From the NCBI RefSeq assembly GCF_963855985.1, contig NC_087099.1:12306001-12370000 (forward strand): a stretch of DNA of 64,000 nucleotides, read 5' to 3'. A program made the translations under genes and the position numbers. Source of the DNA: Ostrinia nubilalis. Taxonomy: Eukaryota > Arthropoda > Insecta > Lepidoptera > Crambidae. The notes beneath the pieces were generated by a model. That model worked only from the letters and a program-made list of their open reading frames with translations, was not told the DNA's origin and searched no databases. Shown here one piece after another: positions 33,319 to 46,432 of the stretch; position 1 is the first letter of the stretch, and each line of letters opens with the position of its first letter.

Positions 33319-34450
33319 CTAGAATGCAAATATTTATTGGTAGATTGTTTTGAATTTGAAGATATTCTAAATAAGAAATAGCCTAACTCTCAACAACAAA
33401 ATTATGTGAAGTGTGACACAATAAATTTTAATATGATAATGATGAATATTGATTTTATATTGAGCACCTTTACGTAAATCTGAAAATTACATAATATTTC
33501 ATTGTATTTCTGTTGATTTTTTTATAACTTTGAATAATGTTATTTTGCCACTATCATGTCTACAGTGGTCTGCGACTCAGCTTAGTAAACAAGTATATGA
33601 AGGTCAAGCAACCATCGTTATTAAGAATTCAATTATGATAGGCTGCACGAAATCGAAATGTACATTTTTATTTTTTTAAATATTTTTTATATCTTAATTT
33701 AACTACATTACGTAGTAGATCACAAATAAACCTTATCCATAAATTACAGTTCTACATAATGTGAATTATGATAATTATATTGAAAAAAATATATAACAAT
33801 TAATTTAGAGTGTAAAATGTGTTGTTTTCAAATAACAATTTCAATATTATCATAGTAAAATAACGTGCCTATTGAAGTAATTGGTACTGAATCTTTAAAC
33901 AGTCACAGATGTTTATAAAATAGGCACATTTGCACATTAAGGTATCATTGGACTGTGTTATACTATATTTAAAAAAGTAACCTGTACAACATTATGGATT
34001 TTCTACTAGGCACCGAAAGAATAAAAAAAATCTCAAAATCTTGGGTTTGTGAAGTCGGTCGGCCCATTGGTACCGTTTTAGTACTGATCATTCCTAGAGC
34101 TAACAATATCTCTTCAAGGTCATAGAAAACTAGTTTCAATGATCAAAACAATGTACTTACCTTAAATCTCGCAGTGTAATGTATTTGCTCAAATCAAAAT
34201 AGTTTTTAAGGTGTCACTAAACACTCTCAGAAAGATAAAACGACATTGCAATATCAGCAGAAATGTTATCACCATTGGTGCACAAAATAACAACAAAAAC
34301 CAAAATTGTACAAGCTAATCACAAGCAGCAGTGCTACTTTTAAGAACACACAAGAGCATTGCTAATAATCAACCAAGGAAATCTCTTCTTTTTTCCAGAA
34401 ACACGGAAAATATTGTGAAAAAATGTATGCAAAAGCAACGAAGATGACAG
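33319..34450 (-). promoter_or_regulatory. Tmub: 5' leader intron and promoter area of the TMUB-like gene
   Basis: A leader acceptor (TCTAG on the minus strand) lies at 33319-33320, 14 bases before the ATG. A matching strong donor (AAG then GTAAGT) lies at 34160, so a noncoding first exon probably spans from 34161 to about 34.4 kb. The intron is AT-rich with nothing else visible. The transcription start is not determined. Confidence 0.5.
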
Positions 34451-37039
34451 AAAATTTGACTGACAATATTTTTTTTTACTCTTTCCTTTTGTAGGAAAAG
34501 GCAAAGGCATTATGCTATACAGCCATTGGTTAGGATTTTAAACAATTTTAATGACAAAATGTTTTTCAGATCCGTTGATATTGAAACATTTTATTGAACA
34601 GCTGACGTACGCTGTTTTTTTTTGTGTTTTGACCAATCGTATCGCAGAATCGTTGAAGCGCGTCTGGATTGGAGACGTTAAAAATTACCGTAATCGGGGC
34701 TCAGTCTATGTCTCTAAATAAGGTGTCTCAAAATTAGCACCTCACACACACTGTATCGATCGGAGGCCAATTTCGGTACAACAGTACTTATTTATTATTC
34801 TGTGGTACAACTAAGTATGTTACTACAAATAGTAAACTTTTCTATGGATATAATTGAGGCTTGTTCGATGTATCTTGGGTTGGGTTGGGTCCATCTCCAG
34901 TCTCCACCACTCAATGTGACGTGCTTATTTTAGGACAACCTGTAGCTATGCCCTGTAGGTATCTTACCTTCAATTCACTAATTAATCGTATTGATAAAAC
35001 CATTGGCAGGCAATGATAAATAGAAAATAAAGAGATGAAATCCATCAATTTTTTTTTATTCTTGTGCAAATAATACACTTCTTAGCTCTTGCACAACCTT
35101 GAATGAGATGGACATCATACATTGGATCAGCCATCTCATGTTTCTTTACACGCTACCTAAACACCATTTTCATCGTTCAAGTAAAAACACGTAAGTGGTT
35201 TCACCCAAGTTTCACGATATTTTAAAAAATATCGTTACAAATAAACTAAGATACTAAAAAACATTGAAATTGGTTCCTGCAATAATCAATGTAACATTAA
35301 GCTACAGTTAATTTGTCGTTACGTAGAAAGGAACGTTTCAAAGTATTGCATCAGAAAATTACTGTGCTAAAATCTCGTGCTGAATTCTCTTTCGTATCAT
35401 TCATCGGAAACATTCATAAGTGTACACGTGTTATTGGCAATTTTACAGAAATTACGTGGTTTTTGTTTACTAGTAAACAGTTTCTTTTGCTGCTGCTTTG
35501 GGTTGTAAAAAGCATTGGAAATATTTAAAACCTTTGAACTTAAATTTTTAGCGCAACTGATTGTTCTAGACAGTCTTCTGGAGTTCTTTTAGTTTACTTT
35601 TATTTAAAACTTGGTCTTATTAACTGAAAGTTACTAAGGCCGTCAAGGTGGATTTATTACTTTGCAAATCTGATTAGTAAAGTAAGTGATTGAGAGAAAA
35701 GTCCGCCGTAAGTTTTAACATGAGATACGCGTACATACAACAAAACAATATTTTGTTGAATAAAGTGTATACAGGCACTACGCATAATTTGAAGCAAATT
35801 CAGGTGAATTTGCGTCGCATCAATTACTTGTGTCAGAGAACCGACAAGGTTAAGAAGTTTAAGACAGTGATTTGTAGAAGACACATAAAAATGTAAGTAT
35901 CTTTGCTTTTCCTATGTAATGAACCTACAGTCAACAGCACATCAGACTAAGTAATTTTTGTTGTAAAATAACTTATTAAAATTACGATGAAGTACTAGGT
36001 ACATACCTAAGCATACCTATTATAATAAAATTGAAACTTGATGTTCTGTCGTCAGAACGTAAAACTTCAAAACAATTTTTAAGAATTTCGCGGCCCAAAT
36101 TGCTACTTCCGGTATCCTTTCGAAAACTCAAAACAAGTCTAAATTCTAAAAACATAATCTAATTAAAAGAGTGCAAATGTATGACTCAATTTCATTTTTG
36201 TAATAAATAAAATAAATTAATAACACGTGAATTGGTAATTTTATTTAGCACTTCTTAGTTCGAATCAAAGGTTGATGAGTTTCAGAAAGTTACCGCTAGA
36301 TGTCGCTTTAGACAACAACTGTATTGTATCGTAATCGGGCCAGAGATTTAATATTGTCAAGAGTTGATAGGTATTTTTATCAAAGACTATAGATAATTTC
36401 AATAATTTGTTTAGCACTACTACTGTCTGATAACGTGATATTATCTATTTAGTTTCTTCCAAGTAATAAGTTATGACGTCATTCCTAAGATAATAACCGA
36501 AGATTAAAATATAATGATTGATCAATCAAGTCATAATTAATATACCGACATAATACATGAATCATTATTATGGTATACTTAGATACAGTATTTCCCTATT
36601 TCATCACTTTTAAGTGCCGATAGATGGCCATAAGCCCACAAATGCCCACAATACACAGTCATCTCCAAATCAAGAATTTGTTCAAAATCCTATTCATACA
36701 ACTACAAACAGCTAAATCATTTTGCGCGGATTATACTAAGATTATGATACAATGAGTAACATTTGCCACGTCTTACACTTCTCATGTCGTTCACCTCTTC
36801 GAGCCGGAAAAAAACGACATTGAAAACTTAATTCACATTCAAACATAGATTTTTTCCTTTGATTGGTCTTAGCTAATTTTAGATTTGTTTGAGAATCGGG
36901 TTTTAACTTTTAACGCGATTTCCAATGGGTACAAACTTACAACGGGCCTTCGACCCCTTATTTTAGTTACTCTTGATGAAAACTTGACGAAGTTCTTGAA
37001 ACTGCGTAATAAGAAGATTAAGTATGTATTCACACTAGT

Positions 37040-37289
37040 AATGAGGGCTATCGTTTTTATACTTAACAGTTGGCACCCCTGGCGATTGACAGGACCTTAC
37101 TCTACAGTGGCGCCATCTTGATGAGTGCAAATGCGATAGTCCTCCTCATAGAGAAAAGTAATACATAGGAAAGTCCTCCTACCACTTTCGCGCTCACCAG
37201 TTGGTGCCACTGTCTTCGCTACTAGCAAGTGACAGGACCTTACTCTACAGTGGCGCTAACTGGTGAGCGCTAAAACGATAGCCCTCATT
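37040..37289. mobile_element. MITE with AATGAGGGCTATCG termini
   Basis: AATGAGGGCTATCGTTTT and AAAACGATAGCCCTCATT bound 250 bp. Inside, the segment GACAGGACCTTACTCTACAG occurs twice, suggesting an internal duplication. Related ends occur at 32580-32690 and, more distantly, 60731-60922. Confidence 0.75.
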
Positions 37290-39386
37290 GCCAGGATGAG
37301 CCACATCAGTTGAAGAATTGAATTAGTCATTACGTAACTACCCACATGGTGGGACTCCAGGAGGTTGCCGATTCAGCTCAGCATCTTCAGCATTTTTCAA
37401 TCAGCTAATAGTTAATACTACACGTATTCATATTCAGGCTAGCATTGTCTGTTTCCATTAGCTCGATCTCGATCACACATGCACAGTCATGCACTATCTG
37501 TAATCTCTCAATAAACATTGTGTTTAATTTATCAATAAAGTAGTTTTTTTTCTTTATATACCTACCTAACTGCTGCCAATACGCAACTTATACTTGCGTC
37601 TTATCTTAATGTTCAAACGAAGCGACATGCATGAGCATGACGAATATTAACACAACTTTAGTAGCAGGTAAAACAATACCTACCTACCAATTCAAAACAT
37701 ACGGTTCGTTGACTTGATGTCTTCTCAATTTCTCATGTCCACAAAGAAAGATGAATAAAATTATCATACTTTAAATTCAATACAATTATTCTACCTAATC
37801 CTTTTGATTTCTGTCTTCTCCTCCGGTTATCTGGAAGAAAACCTTCCCAGCATTAAGACCATCTACTGTTCCGAGTTTTTTACTTGTTGTACTAATTGAC
37901 AGTTTTTATTGTGTTACCATGTTATTCGATTTGGACAGAATTTGCGTCGCAGCAAGATAATTTTAAGTGTTTATAAAAATAAGATAAGCCTTCCTGATAA
38001 AATCTAATACCGTCTCTGCGAAAATTGTAAACAAAAACCTAAAACTATATTCTAGTAATAACAACAGTTCTTTACAATGTTTTGGAACTCATCCAAACTT
38101 GTGTCTACCAAAAATCGGCTCGTCAACTTCTTGGAATGAATTCATTTATGCATACCACGTTCACTTTTAGAAAGTAAAAGCCAATTTCTGCGGGATTTTC
38201 CTTAAACTTTGCTTGGGTTTGATTCCGCCGTAATAAGGATATTGGCTCATAGATGGTTCCACGTGAAAGTAGCTATCATAAATGGGTATTAAATGGACCC
38301 AAAATGCCGTTCTAGGTCATTTAAATCGTGAATTTTCCAAACGTAGGCCTATAATAGCGTTTCCATGAAATTGAGATGGGTTGTTGGCACGTTTCCAAAA
38401 TAACTGTTTTTCGTACGGGTTTTCAATAACAACTACGCAGTTAGTTAAAAGTTTGTAGAGATTGTCAATTTTTGGTTTTATCTTAACATGCTGTAGGTAT
38501 TTACCTAACCAAACCTATCCAGTCTGCACCGGTCTAACATTGTGTGGATGATGAAATTCTGATGGGAAACGCTATAGAAAATGTTTTCCAGGATTTTTGA
38601 TTTAATTTATGCAACCCTTTTATCCTATCTAGATCCAGCTCTCGAGAACCTCAAAACTAAAACCACGCGTTTATTGGATGTGTAATATCATAAACAGCAG
38701 CAGCCAGCATATTCAAATCGAAATTATTGATTTGTCACGAATATCCACTGAACATAAAAACATTATCTAGCGTGTTAACAATCTAGACTTGTAACTTGTA
38801 AAGGTGATTGGTCGCGCGCGGGTGATGTAAGTGAAAAGTGCTTAGTCACTCCGATATGGTATTATCTTTGCGCCTCGGCGCCAACGAGGGGCTCCCATTG
38901 GGGGAGTGATGACGCAGCATGAATCCTGCCTACGTAGAGCCAACCTAGATCGATACGTCTGTGTCTGCCACTTGGCACGATGACGGTGAAGGTCGTTCAC
39001 ATAAGTAACCGCGTTAACTTGAGTTGTGTTGTGGAGAATTGTTGTTAGCACTGCTACTGCCAGTCATTGCCTGATGAGACTAAAACTTTTGATTTTGGTT
39101 TTTCACCTCTTCAATCTACTTCCTATGATTGTCAAATTACTTATTGTACCTACTTTATCTTCCTGTCTGTCTATTCATTGCATGGTTTGTTTAATTCCAT
39201 GTAGAAATACCTGCGTGTACCAACGCGAAGACATCCCTCGACAACTTTTAGCCATCCAAGTGAAAGTCTCTGTTAGAAGAACACCCATTAAATTGTTTGT
39301 CTGTCGTTGCTTTTGCCGCAAGTTTCCGTAGAGTAGGTAGAAAAGAGTCTAATGCCCGATTTCACATAATATGAATTTTGTTGTCA

Positions 39387-39429
39387 TAGGGGTCACTTAA
39401 AAATTAGTGATTGATGGTGAAAACGGGCA
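39387..39429. repeat. Solo terminus of the P-like transposon family
   Basis: A 43-bp match to the right terminus of the element at 7886-13420 (TAGGGGTCAC ... AAAACGGGCA), with one or two changes. The other end is absent. Confidence 0.8.
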
Positions 39430-40714
39430 CTACTCTTCCCGACGATTTCCTAGAAAGCTTATCCAATCTCATTTGCCGCTGGATTAGATTAGATGGTCTT
39501 GCTCCCGCAGTAGAGACCACATGACCTAAAATACCTTATAATGATAAATAAGTTGTTTTTCTCGTTAGTAACAGGGTTTATCCCTCCCTGGAAATAAATC
39601 TAGAAATGTATTATTCCTGTGAAAAACCCGACAAATATAATGAGGTAATGTTACTACCTACCACCACGGACAGATAAACATTGTTCATTATTTTCAAATG
39701 ATGTGCAAATATTTATGCGCAAATGGCGCATTTAGGTGATTGTGATAGATTACTTAAAGTAAAATAAAAACACGTCATTTCTAAAAATAAAACAAATGGG
39801 CAAGAGTCAAGTGATAATGATCTGCGGTGATAAAAATATTTTCACGACCGACATGATTTTAAAAACTTCAGTCAGTAGACAGGATCATGAGTAGACGAAC
39901 TTATGTAGATAGGATCATAATTAAATAGATAAATGGTTAGGTACGAGTAGGTAGGTGTTATATTGGCCAAACAGATTGATATGAATTTCATTTTCCAGAG
40001 CTACAGTACGGTAATGAACATTCTAGTAGGTTCCTTACAATAGCTACCTAATTAAAACAAGTTTCACTAGATTACTATTAAAGATGTAACTATTAATATC
40101 CAGGCCTACTTATTTAATGATTTCTTAATCAGATGCTAATGCTCATACTCCTTGAGACGGATATTTGTTTTGTACCTACCTTGTTTCCTTGTGTTTTCTC
40201 ATTTCAGTCTGCCTCTATTATCTATGCTAGAAAAATATGACTAACATAATATTGTTAGGTATAATCTTCACCATAATTATTGTAGGACAATAGACCATTT
40301 CCGGAACACAATAGTGCAAAATATATTAAACCTTAGATTAAAAAAAGTCCTAAGCACCTGCCTATAATTATTTTAAAATGTTTGCCTCAAATCGTTACGG
40401 GCAATGGTCACGGCCAACCGCACTAAAAATAGGATCACTAGGATAGTACATGTATAGAGAATACAATCCCGAGCATGTTTTTCAATCCCGGGATTACGGG
40501 ATTTTAGATGGGTAATCCCGGGATCCCGGGACTATCCCGGGATCAGCCTTATGTGGGAATTGGGTTATAATAAAAAAAAACTTAATTATAATTTCTCAAA
40601 AGATGTTTTAAATATTGTTATTTGCAATAATACTAAAATAAAATTAAAAAATATACAAATCAAAAGCACTATTTAGAATTTCGGAAATAGAATCTTAGAA
40701 ATATCAAAGCATCC

Positions 40715-41067
40715 AATATAGCCTGCTTCGTAATTTATTTCCAACAAAAGCAGCAGCTGAAAACGCTCGCTCGGGTTCTACACTCGTTGGAGGTATAGAA
40801 TAGATACTTATATGCTAATTCTAAGTGATATCCATTCATGAACTCCGCCATTTTCAAACAGGCTCATTTCACGTCTGATACTATTTGTCAAGCCCGATTC
40901 ACTTTGTAGTTGTACTTCAGGATCTGGGCATTTCATACTCTTATAAATTTCCAGCTGCAACTTTTCCTTTAGAGTCAATTGGGGTTGGGAGGTTTGTGGC
41001 ATTAGCTCAAGTTGTGATCCTGTCTAAGGTCTACGAAAAAGATATTATTAGGGCTGAACCTGTATAG
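40715..41067 (-). pseudogene. hAT transposase C-terminal remnant
   Basis: Minus-strand frames read LTLKEKLQLEIYKS and, after a frame shift near 40800, PPTSVEPERAFSAAAFVGNK. The latter is the hAT C-terminal dimerisation motif (S-x-x-x-E-R-x-F-S). It has at least one frame shift and no N-terminal part, so it is inactive. Confidence 0.75.
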
Positions 41068-41112
41068 TTTGTATCCGTATCGTACCTTAGATTTGTTTTT
41101 TTTATCGTTATA

Positions 41113-41776
41113 CAGGGTGGAAACGATAAGTGATCTCACTCGATTATTTCTAAACTATACAAGATGGACCGACGATCTGGTGAAGGTCGCGGGAAGTACC
41201 TGGATGCAAGCGGCGCAGGACCGGTCTTTGTGGAAATCCTTGGGGGAGGCCTTTGTCCAGCAGTGGACGTCTTTCGGCTGAAACGACGACGACGACGACG
41301 ATATAAGATATCTAAAAACTGGTTACTGATCCTGAAAGTCCTTCACGAGCTCTATCCAACGGTACCAATTATAGGTTACAAAATAAACTGGATCTATCCG
41401 AAAATTCAATGTTTCCAACTTCCATACTTTTAGTACTGTCACACTAAAAGTATGGAAGCTGTCATGTCATGGCACTCAAGGCTTCATAATATTATAGCAA
41501 GTAAAGCCTAAAATCAACGTTTTCCTTGAATAATTTTAAATAATAATGCAATTTACACATTTAAATAACACTTCTAATATTGTGTGGCTGGCATACATTT
41601 AGTAGGTATGGAGGCTGAAAATATTGAATTTTCGGATAGATCCAGTTAATTCTGTAACCTATTACTGATATCGTTTGAAAAAGCTCGTGAAGCACTTTTA
41701 GGATCAGTAACCAGTTTTTCGATATCTTGTATAGTTAAGAAATAATTGAGTGAGATCACTTATCGTTTCCACCCTG
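41113..41776. mobile_element. Mariner-like long-TIR MITE inside the hAT element
   Basis: CAGGGTGGAAACGATAAGTG and its complement are flanked by TA dinucleotides at 41111-41112 and 41777-41778. The arms continue inward (AACTGGTTACTGATCCTGAA pairs with the far side), so it is largely a foldback. The left arm is interrupted at 41164-41305 by a LINE tail. Confidence 0.8.
41164..41305 (+). mobile_element. LINE 3' tail nested in the MITE
   Basis: Encodes WTDDLVKVAGSTWMQ, AQDRSLWKSLGEAFVQQWTS, FG and a stop, then ACGACGACGACG. This is the best-preserved copy of the LINE tail family that recurs in the window. Confidence 0.85.
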
Positions 41777-42599
41777 TATAATTGTATGCTAAGGTAGAAT
41801 CTAGGCAAGGTCATAGTCAAGGCGCAACGGATCGTAGAATGCAAAATAGACCTGTTATATCAATCCCGAAAATACCGGGATAAACCAAGTACAGTCCCGG
41901 GATTTTCGGGATCAGAAAAGGGTCGGGATCCCGGGATCCCGGGAATCGGGATCCCGGGATTGTATTCTCTATACATGTAGTACCCAGTGTTTTGACCTAT
42001 TATTATGTGGCCTTGAATACTGGTGATTTGCTATGATAAATAATAATAGGACTAGGTATAATTGAAAACTAAGCCTGTACGCCTGCCAAATCTAAGTTAG
42101 CGTTGAAAATTCCAAAAGTGAATTATTTTTCACCAAAGAAAACACAGAAAACAGGTAAAAATTCTAACTAACAAACGATGGATGAAAGTCTGAAATAAAT
42201 GATTTATTATTAAAAAAAACAGCAAAATCAAAGTTATTTGATATAAATTGGATAAGTTCCTGCATTTTCATTGATGATCAAATTTTAATAAGTAAGGTGA
42301 CTTTAAAAACAATAAGGAATGTTAAATAACTTTTTTAAAACTTAAGATATCTAGGTTACCTAGCAGTTGGTGATTATAAACTAAACTAGGATAATTCGAT
42401 CGATATGGAGAAATTATATTATCTAACTGTAATTTTATCCTTGATAGTCTGGACACTTGAGTCTCACACTCAAATCTCAAAGTTAAAAGTTGGCAAAACA
42501 TTCTATTGTTTTGCAAAGCAATGTTTGTTACATTGCTGATGAGTTGTGTGAGTCATACAAGAGAAAAACACTATCAAAAAGTACATTCCTCCTCTTTTG

Positions 42600-43350
42600 A
42601 GCGGCGTGAATCCCCGCGCTATACAGCTATAACAAAAAATGTATAGCAATCAATGTGGAAACGCTAATGGTCTTGTGACTGTCGGAACTAATTCACCGCA
42701 TTGGTTGTTCGAGTTGACGTCATGCGGCCCGGCCAATGGCAGCGAAGCGTGGATATTTTTAGAACGCACATGTCGAATAGAGGGGATTGAGGAAAACTGT
42801 AGCTGCGACTTGGGCGCGATTCTTGCACAATATTTTCTGAAGTCAGACGCACCACATGTGCTACGCGCCGTAAACTTTCATAGTACAAGCAAGTTCGACA
42901 CACTCAAGCGGTTTGAATATTGTTTAAAAAAAAATCGCGCACGCTTGCTATATTTCTAATTTTTAATTTTAATTTATAATCAGTGATATACTTGCTATTG
43001 TGACTGGCAGGCGTTACATTATATGTTCGTAACTCGGTGAGTTTACAACCAATTCATGTATTTATTAGTTTTACTTCTACATAATATTTTAGTTTTTAAT
43101 GTATTTTCATTCAGTGAAGTGGTGTTTTGTACAAATAGCATAATGTTTGGTAAATTTTAAATAGTTTTTATTTGTATTCTTGGCATTTTGAACTATTGCA
43201 CCATATTTATTTTACGTAACCAGCACCTTTCGGGTCCTTGAAAGATAAGATGGTGTATTTTGGGGGCTATAAAGACGAGTTTTAAGTGCGTGTTGTGTTG
43301 ATTTCCCTAAAAGAAACAAGTTGAAACTTGTCAGTACGCAGTTCAGTCAC
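42600..43350 (+). promoter_or_regulatory. Candidate promoter region of the Xrp1-like gene
   Basis: The stretch 42600-42960 is GC-richer than its surroundings. It has a perfect palindromic CRE, TGACGTCA, at 42715-42722 and CCAAT boxes at 42733-42737 (plus) and 42700-42704 (minus). An ORF of 106 codons (42639-42959) shows no domain and I treat it as chance. The start of transcription is not determined. Confidence 0.4.
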
Positions 43351-44097
43351 GTTTTGTATGTGGGAGGAGCTTACGTTGGCTTCTCGTCAACAACTCTAGT
43401 ATTTGCGACTCTATGCTAGTAGACATAAGATTCCTTGCTAAATACAAGTCTTGACATGTGACATAAATGGGTTCGCTTTCTAGAAAATTCACGCGTTATT
43501 TTGAGGGTCATCCATCGCCTGCTCTCGATAGTTAAGTTGAAGGAGTATAAATGTCAATGCTAAAACTGATGATAAGAATCTTAATAAGAATAGACAAATA
43601 GGCAAACTGGAAATACCTAGTTCTTTTCTGATGGGTATGTGATGATCATAAGAATTTCCAGTTAGTTTGGTACATCATTGAGGAATTAGTGACCCATGAT
43701 CAGATAGCCGCCATTTTGTGTGGATCATAATCATAACAGTAATACATAGATATTCTCATTACGATGTAGGCCTACTTAGTGTACCCATATCATCTGAAAC
43801 AAAAAATTAAAGAGTTCATAATATGCCTACCATTAGTTGATTAAACACTGACTTTCATGGACTGTGGTAGGAATTGTTATCGTAGTTCAATCACTAATGG
43901 ATCGAGGTCGACCTCCCACCACCCACGATAACATTTTAGATATATTAATCATAACTACCTACATCGTCGATTTCAATATCCGTGAATAGGTTTTATAGTT
44001 CCTATGGCGACAGAACACTTGATACAAATAACAGACAGAGACAGAACATTTAAAGATACATTTATAACAAACTAAGTTACTTATTTCTTTGTTTCAG

Positions 44098-44177
44098 GCC
44101 TACAGTCAGCACCGTTTCTTGGATAGCTGCCTAAAGAGCTAAGATTTCATTAGGAGCTCAAGAAGAGTTCAATCAAG
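44098..44177 (+). other. Xrp1: Probable 5' UTR exon of the Xrp1-like gene
   Basis: Bordered by TTTGTTTCAG and a consensus GTAAGT donor, 80 nt, with several stops and no coding character. It fits a leader exon between the promoter region and the first coding exon, whose acceptor (TTTTTGTAG) ends at 45899. Confidence 0.45.
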
Positions 44178-45899
44178 TAAGTACCAGTTAGCTCCATTTT
44201 CCACCTAACATTCTATTTTACAGAACATCAAGAAAAGCAAGAGAAGAGAAGAGAAAAACAAACGTCATCAAAATTAACAACTTATTTCTTTACAGAAGTA
44301 GATCAAATTCAAATGATAAAAAAGTCGGGGAAATAAAAATTGCTTTAAAATAAAATAAAATCAAAAGCAATAATTTTTGATAGATATTTCATTCCCTATC
44401 AAAAATATAATTTTATACAAAATAATTTCATTTTAAAGCTTTTTTCTATTTAAATTGACAAATAATAATCTACATTGTTATTTTCCAGAAATATTATCAT
44501 AAATTTATCCCCAACGAATAACATTTATCATCACTTTAAAATTGTGTTGTTTTTTTTTTTAATATCTTGTTCATACATTCTTTGTCCCATGTTCCTAATG
44601 TCACCATCCATTAATACAATTCATGATCTCATTTTGCATGCTTCAAAAAAACATCCATTGCCACCCTTCATTTCCATTCTTCTACACAGGTATCAATAAT
44701 AGGAGCAAGCCGTTGTTCGTTGCCGCAAGCTGCATACTTTAGTATGCAGATAATGCACTTTAAAATAATAATTTCTAGATGTAGATAATTGTAGTAGATA
44801 AGTCTCATTTGCACTCTGCTCTCAAGATGTTAAACGTGATAGGTGAACACTTACACAGTCACGTTTCTAATTACATCGAGCAGCTAGTTTTAAAGGTACA
44901 CAATCATTTCTTGTACCAGTAATCTAGTCCCATTTAACTTCCATTAAGCCATATTTTTTAAGCATTTTTCCTATCAATTAGTTTAGTTATGTTAATTACG
45001 ATTAACGTTAGATATTAATTACAAGTTAATTAGAGTGTAATTAAGATACCTGCGTAGTTTAACGCTTCTAAAACTAACCTACACAGTAAGTTACAATTAC
45101 ATACAATATTAACATACTAATTAAGCTTGGTTGTTGGAAATTAAAATAAGTAGAAAGGCTGTGATATGAAAACCGTACTGATCAATCAGAAGTCGCTCGC
45201 GGCCATCTTGCAATCGTCTACTTTTCTACTTGTTTTCGATTACATGATTTTGGATGGTGCCATGGACTATTAGTTATCATGGGCAGGTGACCATTATGTT
45301 GATTGCATAATCCAGCAACTGATATTTATATGAATATATAAAAATATTCTTAAATAATATATGTCAAAGAAAAATAATAATATATGCAACATCTATTTTT
45401 ATTTTAATATTTATGCAATCACCATTTCAAGAAAACATGAAAAACACCTTTTTATTTCTAAAAGACATCCACATTCCATGAAATTACACACATAAAAATT
45501 TACAATATCGTATTACATATAACATACAAACAAGACATACATATTACAATATCGTATACATTATACATTTTATCATACACACAAGAGCCATCACACCCAT
45601 TTCAATTCTTTTTCCAAATTCTGCCATTTATAAAATGTCCATCATCCTTGTCCCATAAAAATTCTTGCGGTGTAAGCGACTTTCTGGAAAATTTTCAGAT
45701 GGAAATATCCTAACTGAAATTGCTTCCAGTACGATTATTGCATCTAGATGAACTAGTTAATCTGGAATTCTATAAGAATCAAGAAATAAAAATTAATGAA
45801 CACAAACTGGATGTGATAATCGTTCTGCTAACCGATCACCACCATCATGCTTAATATGATCTGCACAGTATGTTACGTCGTATCATTTCTTTTTGTAGT
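44178..45899 (+). other. Xrp1: Leader intron of the Xrp1-like gene
   Basis: AT-rich, with no exon or mobile element I can define. Confidence 0.4.
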
Positions 45900-45909
45900 T
45901 CTATTCAAA

Positions 45910-46432
45910 ATGGTTGCTCAAAAGATCACCTGTCCGAGTCGGAGCGACGATATCGGAAATCAGTACATCTACTCAGACACCGAAAGATATGGTTTTTTCG
46001 CAAACGAGTCACAAAACTCGCAGTCTTTTGAAAGTTGTAGACATAGATCATTTAAAGTCAAACAAGGAACAGCAGGAGAACGGCGGCGGCACAACCGGAG
46101 TGATTACCGGCGGAAACACAGATCTGTTGCCACAATCGCTAGCGCCAGCGTCAAGCACCAGCTTTTCAGAGGTAAGGCAGACGTCGGGTTCTGTGAGTAC
46201 TTAAGAATAAATGTAACATAATTCTAAATAAGCTATTATAAGATTATTTTTAGTATCCCGAAATAACTCTGAATCATTACTAACATTATGTAATTGCTTT
46301 TCAGGAATTTTTGAAACCGGAACCAGCGTACGAGAGCACAATGTATCACGAGTCGGACTACGGGTTCTTCCAAGATCTGGAGCAGTTGTGCTTCGATCCC
46401 GCCAGGGAAGAACAAGTACAGACCATTGGTAA
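45910..46432 (+). other. Overlapping upstream ORF in the Xrp1-like mRNA
   Basis: An ATG in strong context (AAAATGG) at 45910 precedes the main ATG by 79 bases in another frame. It stays open through the spliced exons 45910-46171 and 46305-46432, 129 codons, ending inside the main coding region. If present in the mRNA it would block the main start in normal conditions, like the overlapping uORF of ATF4. The peptide itself looks unlike a conserved protein. Confidence 0.45.

Larger units (their letters stand above)
34451..40440. other. Gene-poor AT-rich intergenic region
   Basis: I find no exon with coding character in these 6 kb. Open frames at 35313, 35690, 36885 and 39026 have no recognisable domains. 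Besides the MITE at 37040-37289 and the solo P-like terminus at 39387-39429 there is unclassified AT-rich sequence. Distal enhancers cannot be excluded. Confidence 0.5.
40455..41971 (-). mobile_element. hAT element with broken transposase and nested insertions
   Basis: Termini TAGAGAATACAATCCCG and CGGGATTGTATTCTCTA are flanked by the palindromic target duplication TACATGTA (40447-40454, 41972-41979). The ends contain repeated ATCCCGGGAT motifs. It carries a transposase remnant and, inside that, a mariner-like MITE that itself holds a LINE fragment. Confidence 0.85.

Noticed and set aside
42639..42959. 106-codon ORF upstream of the Xrp1-like gene
   Set aside because: No domain, no splice context, and it overlaps a promoter-like GC island with CRE and CCAAT motifs.
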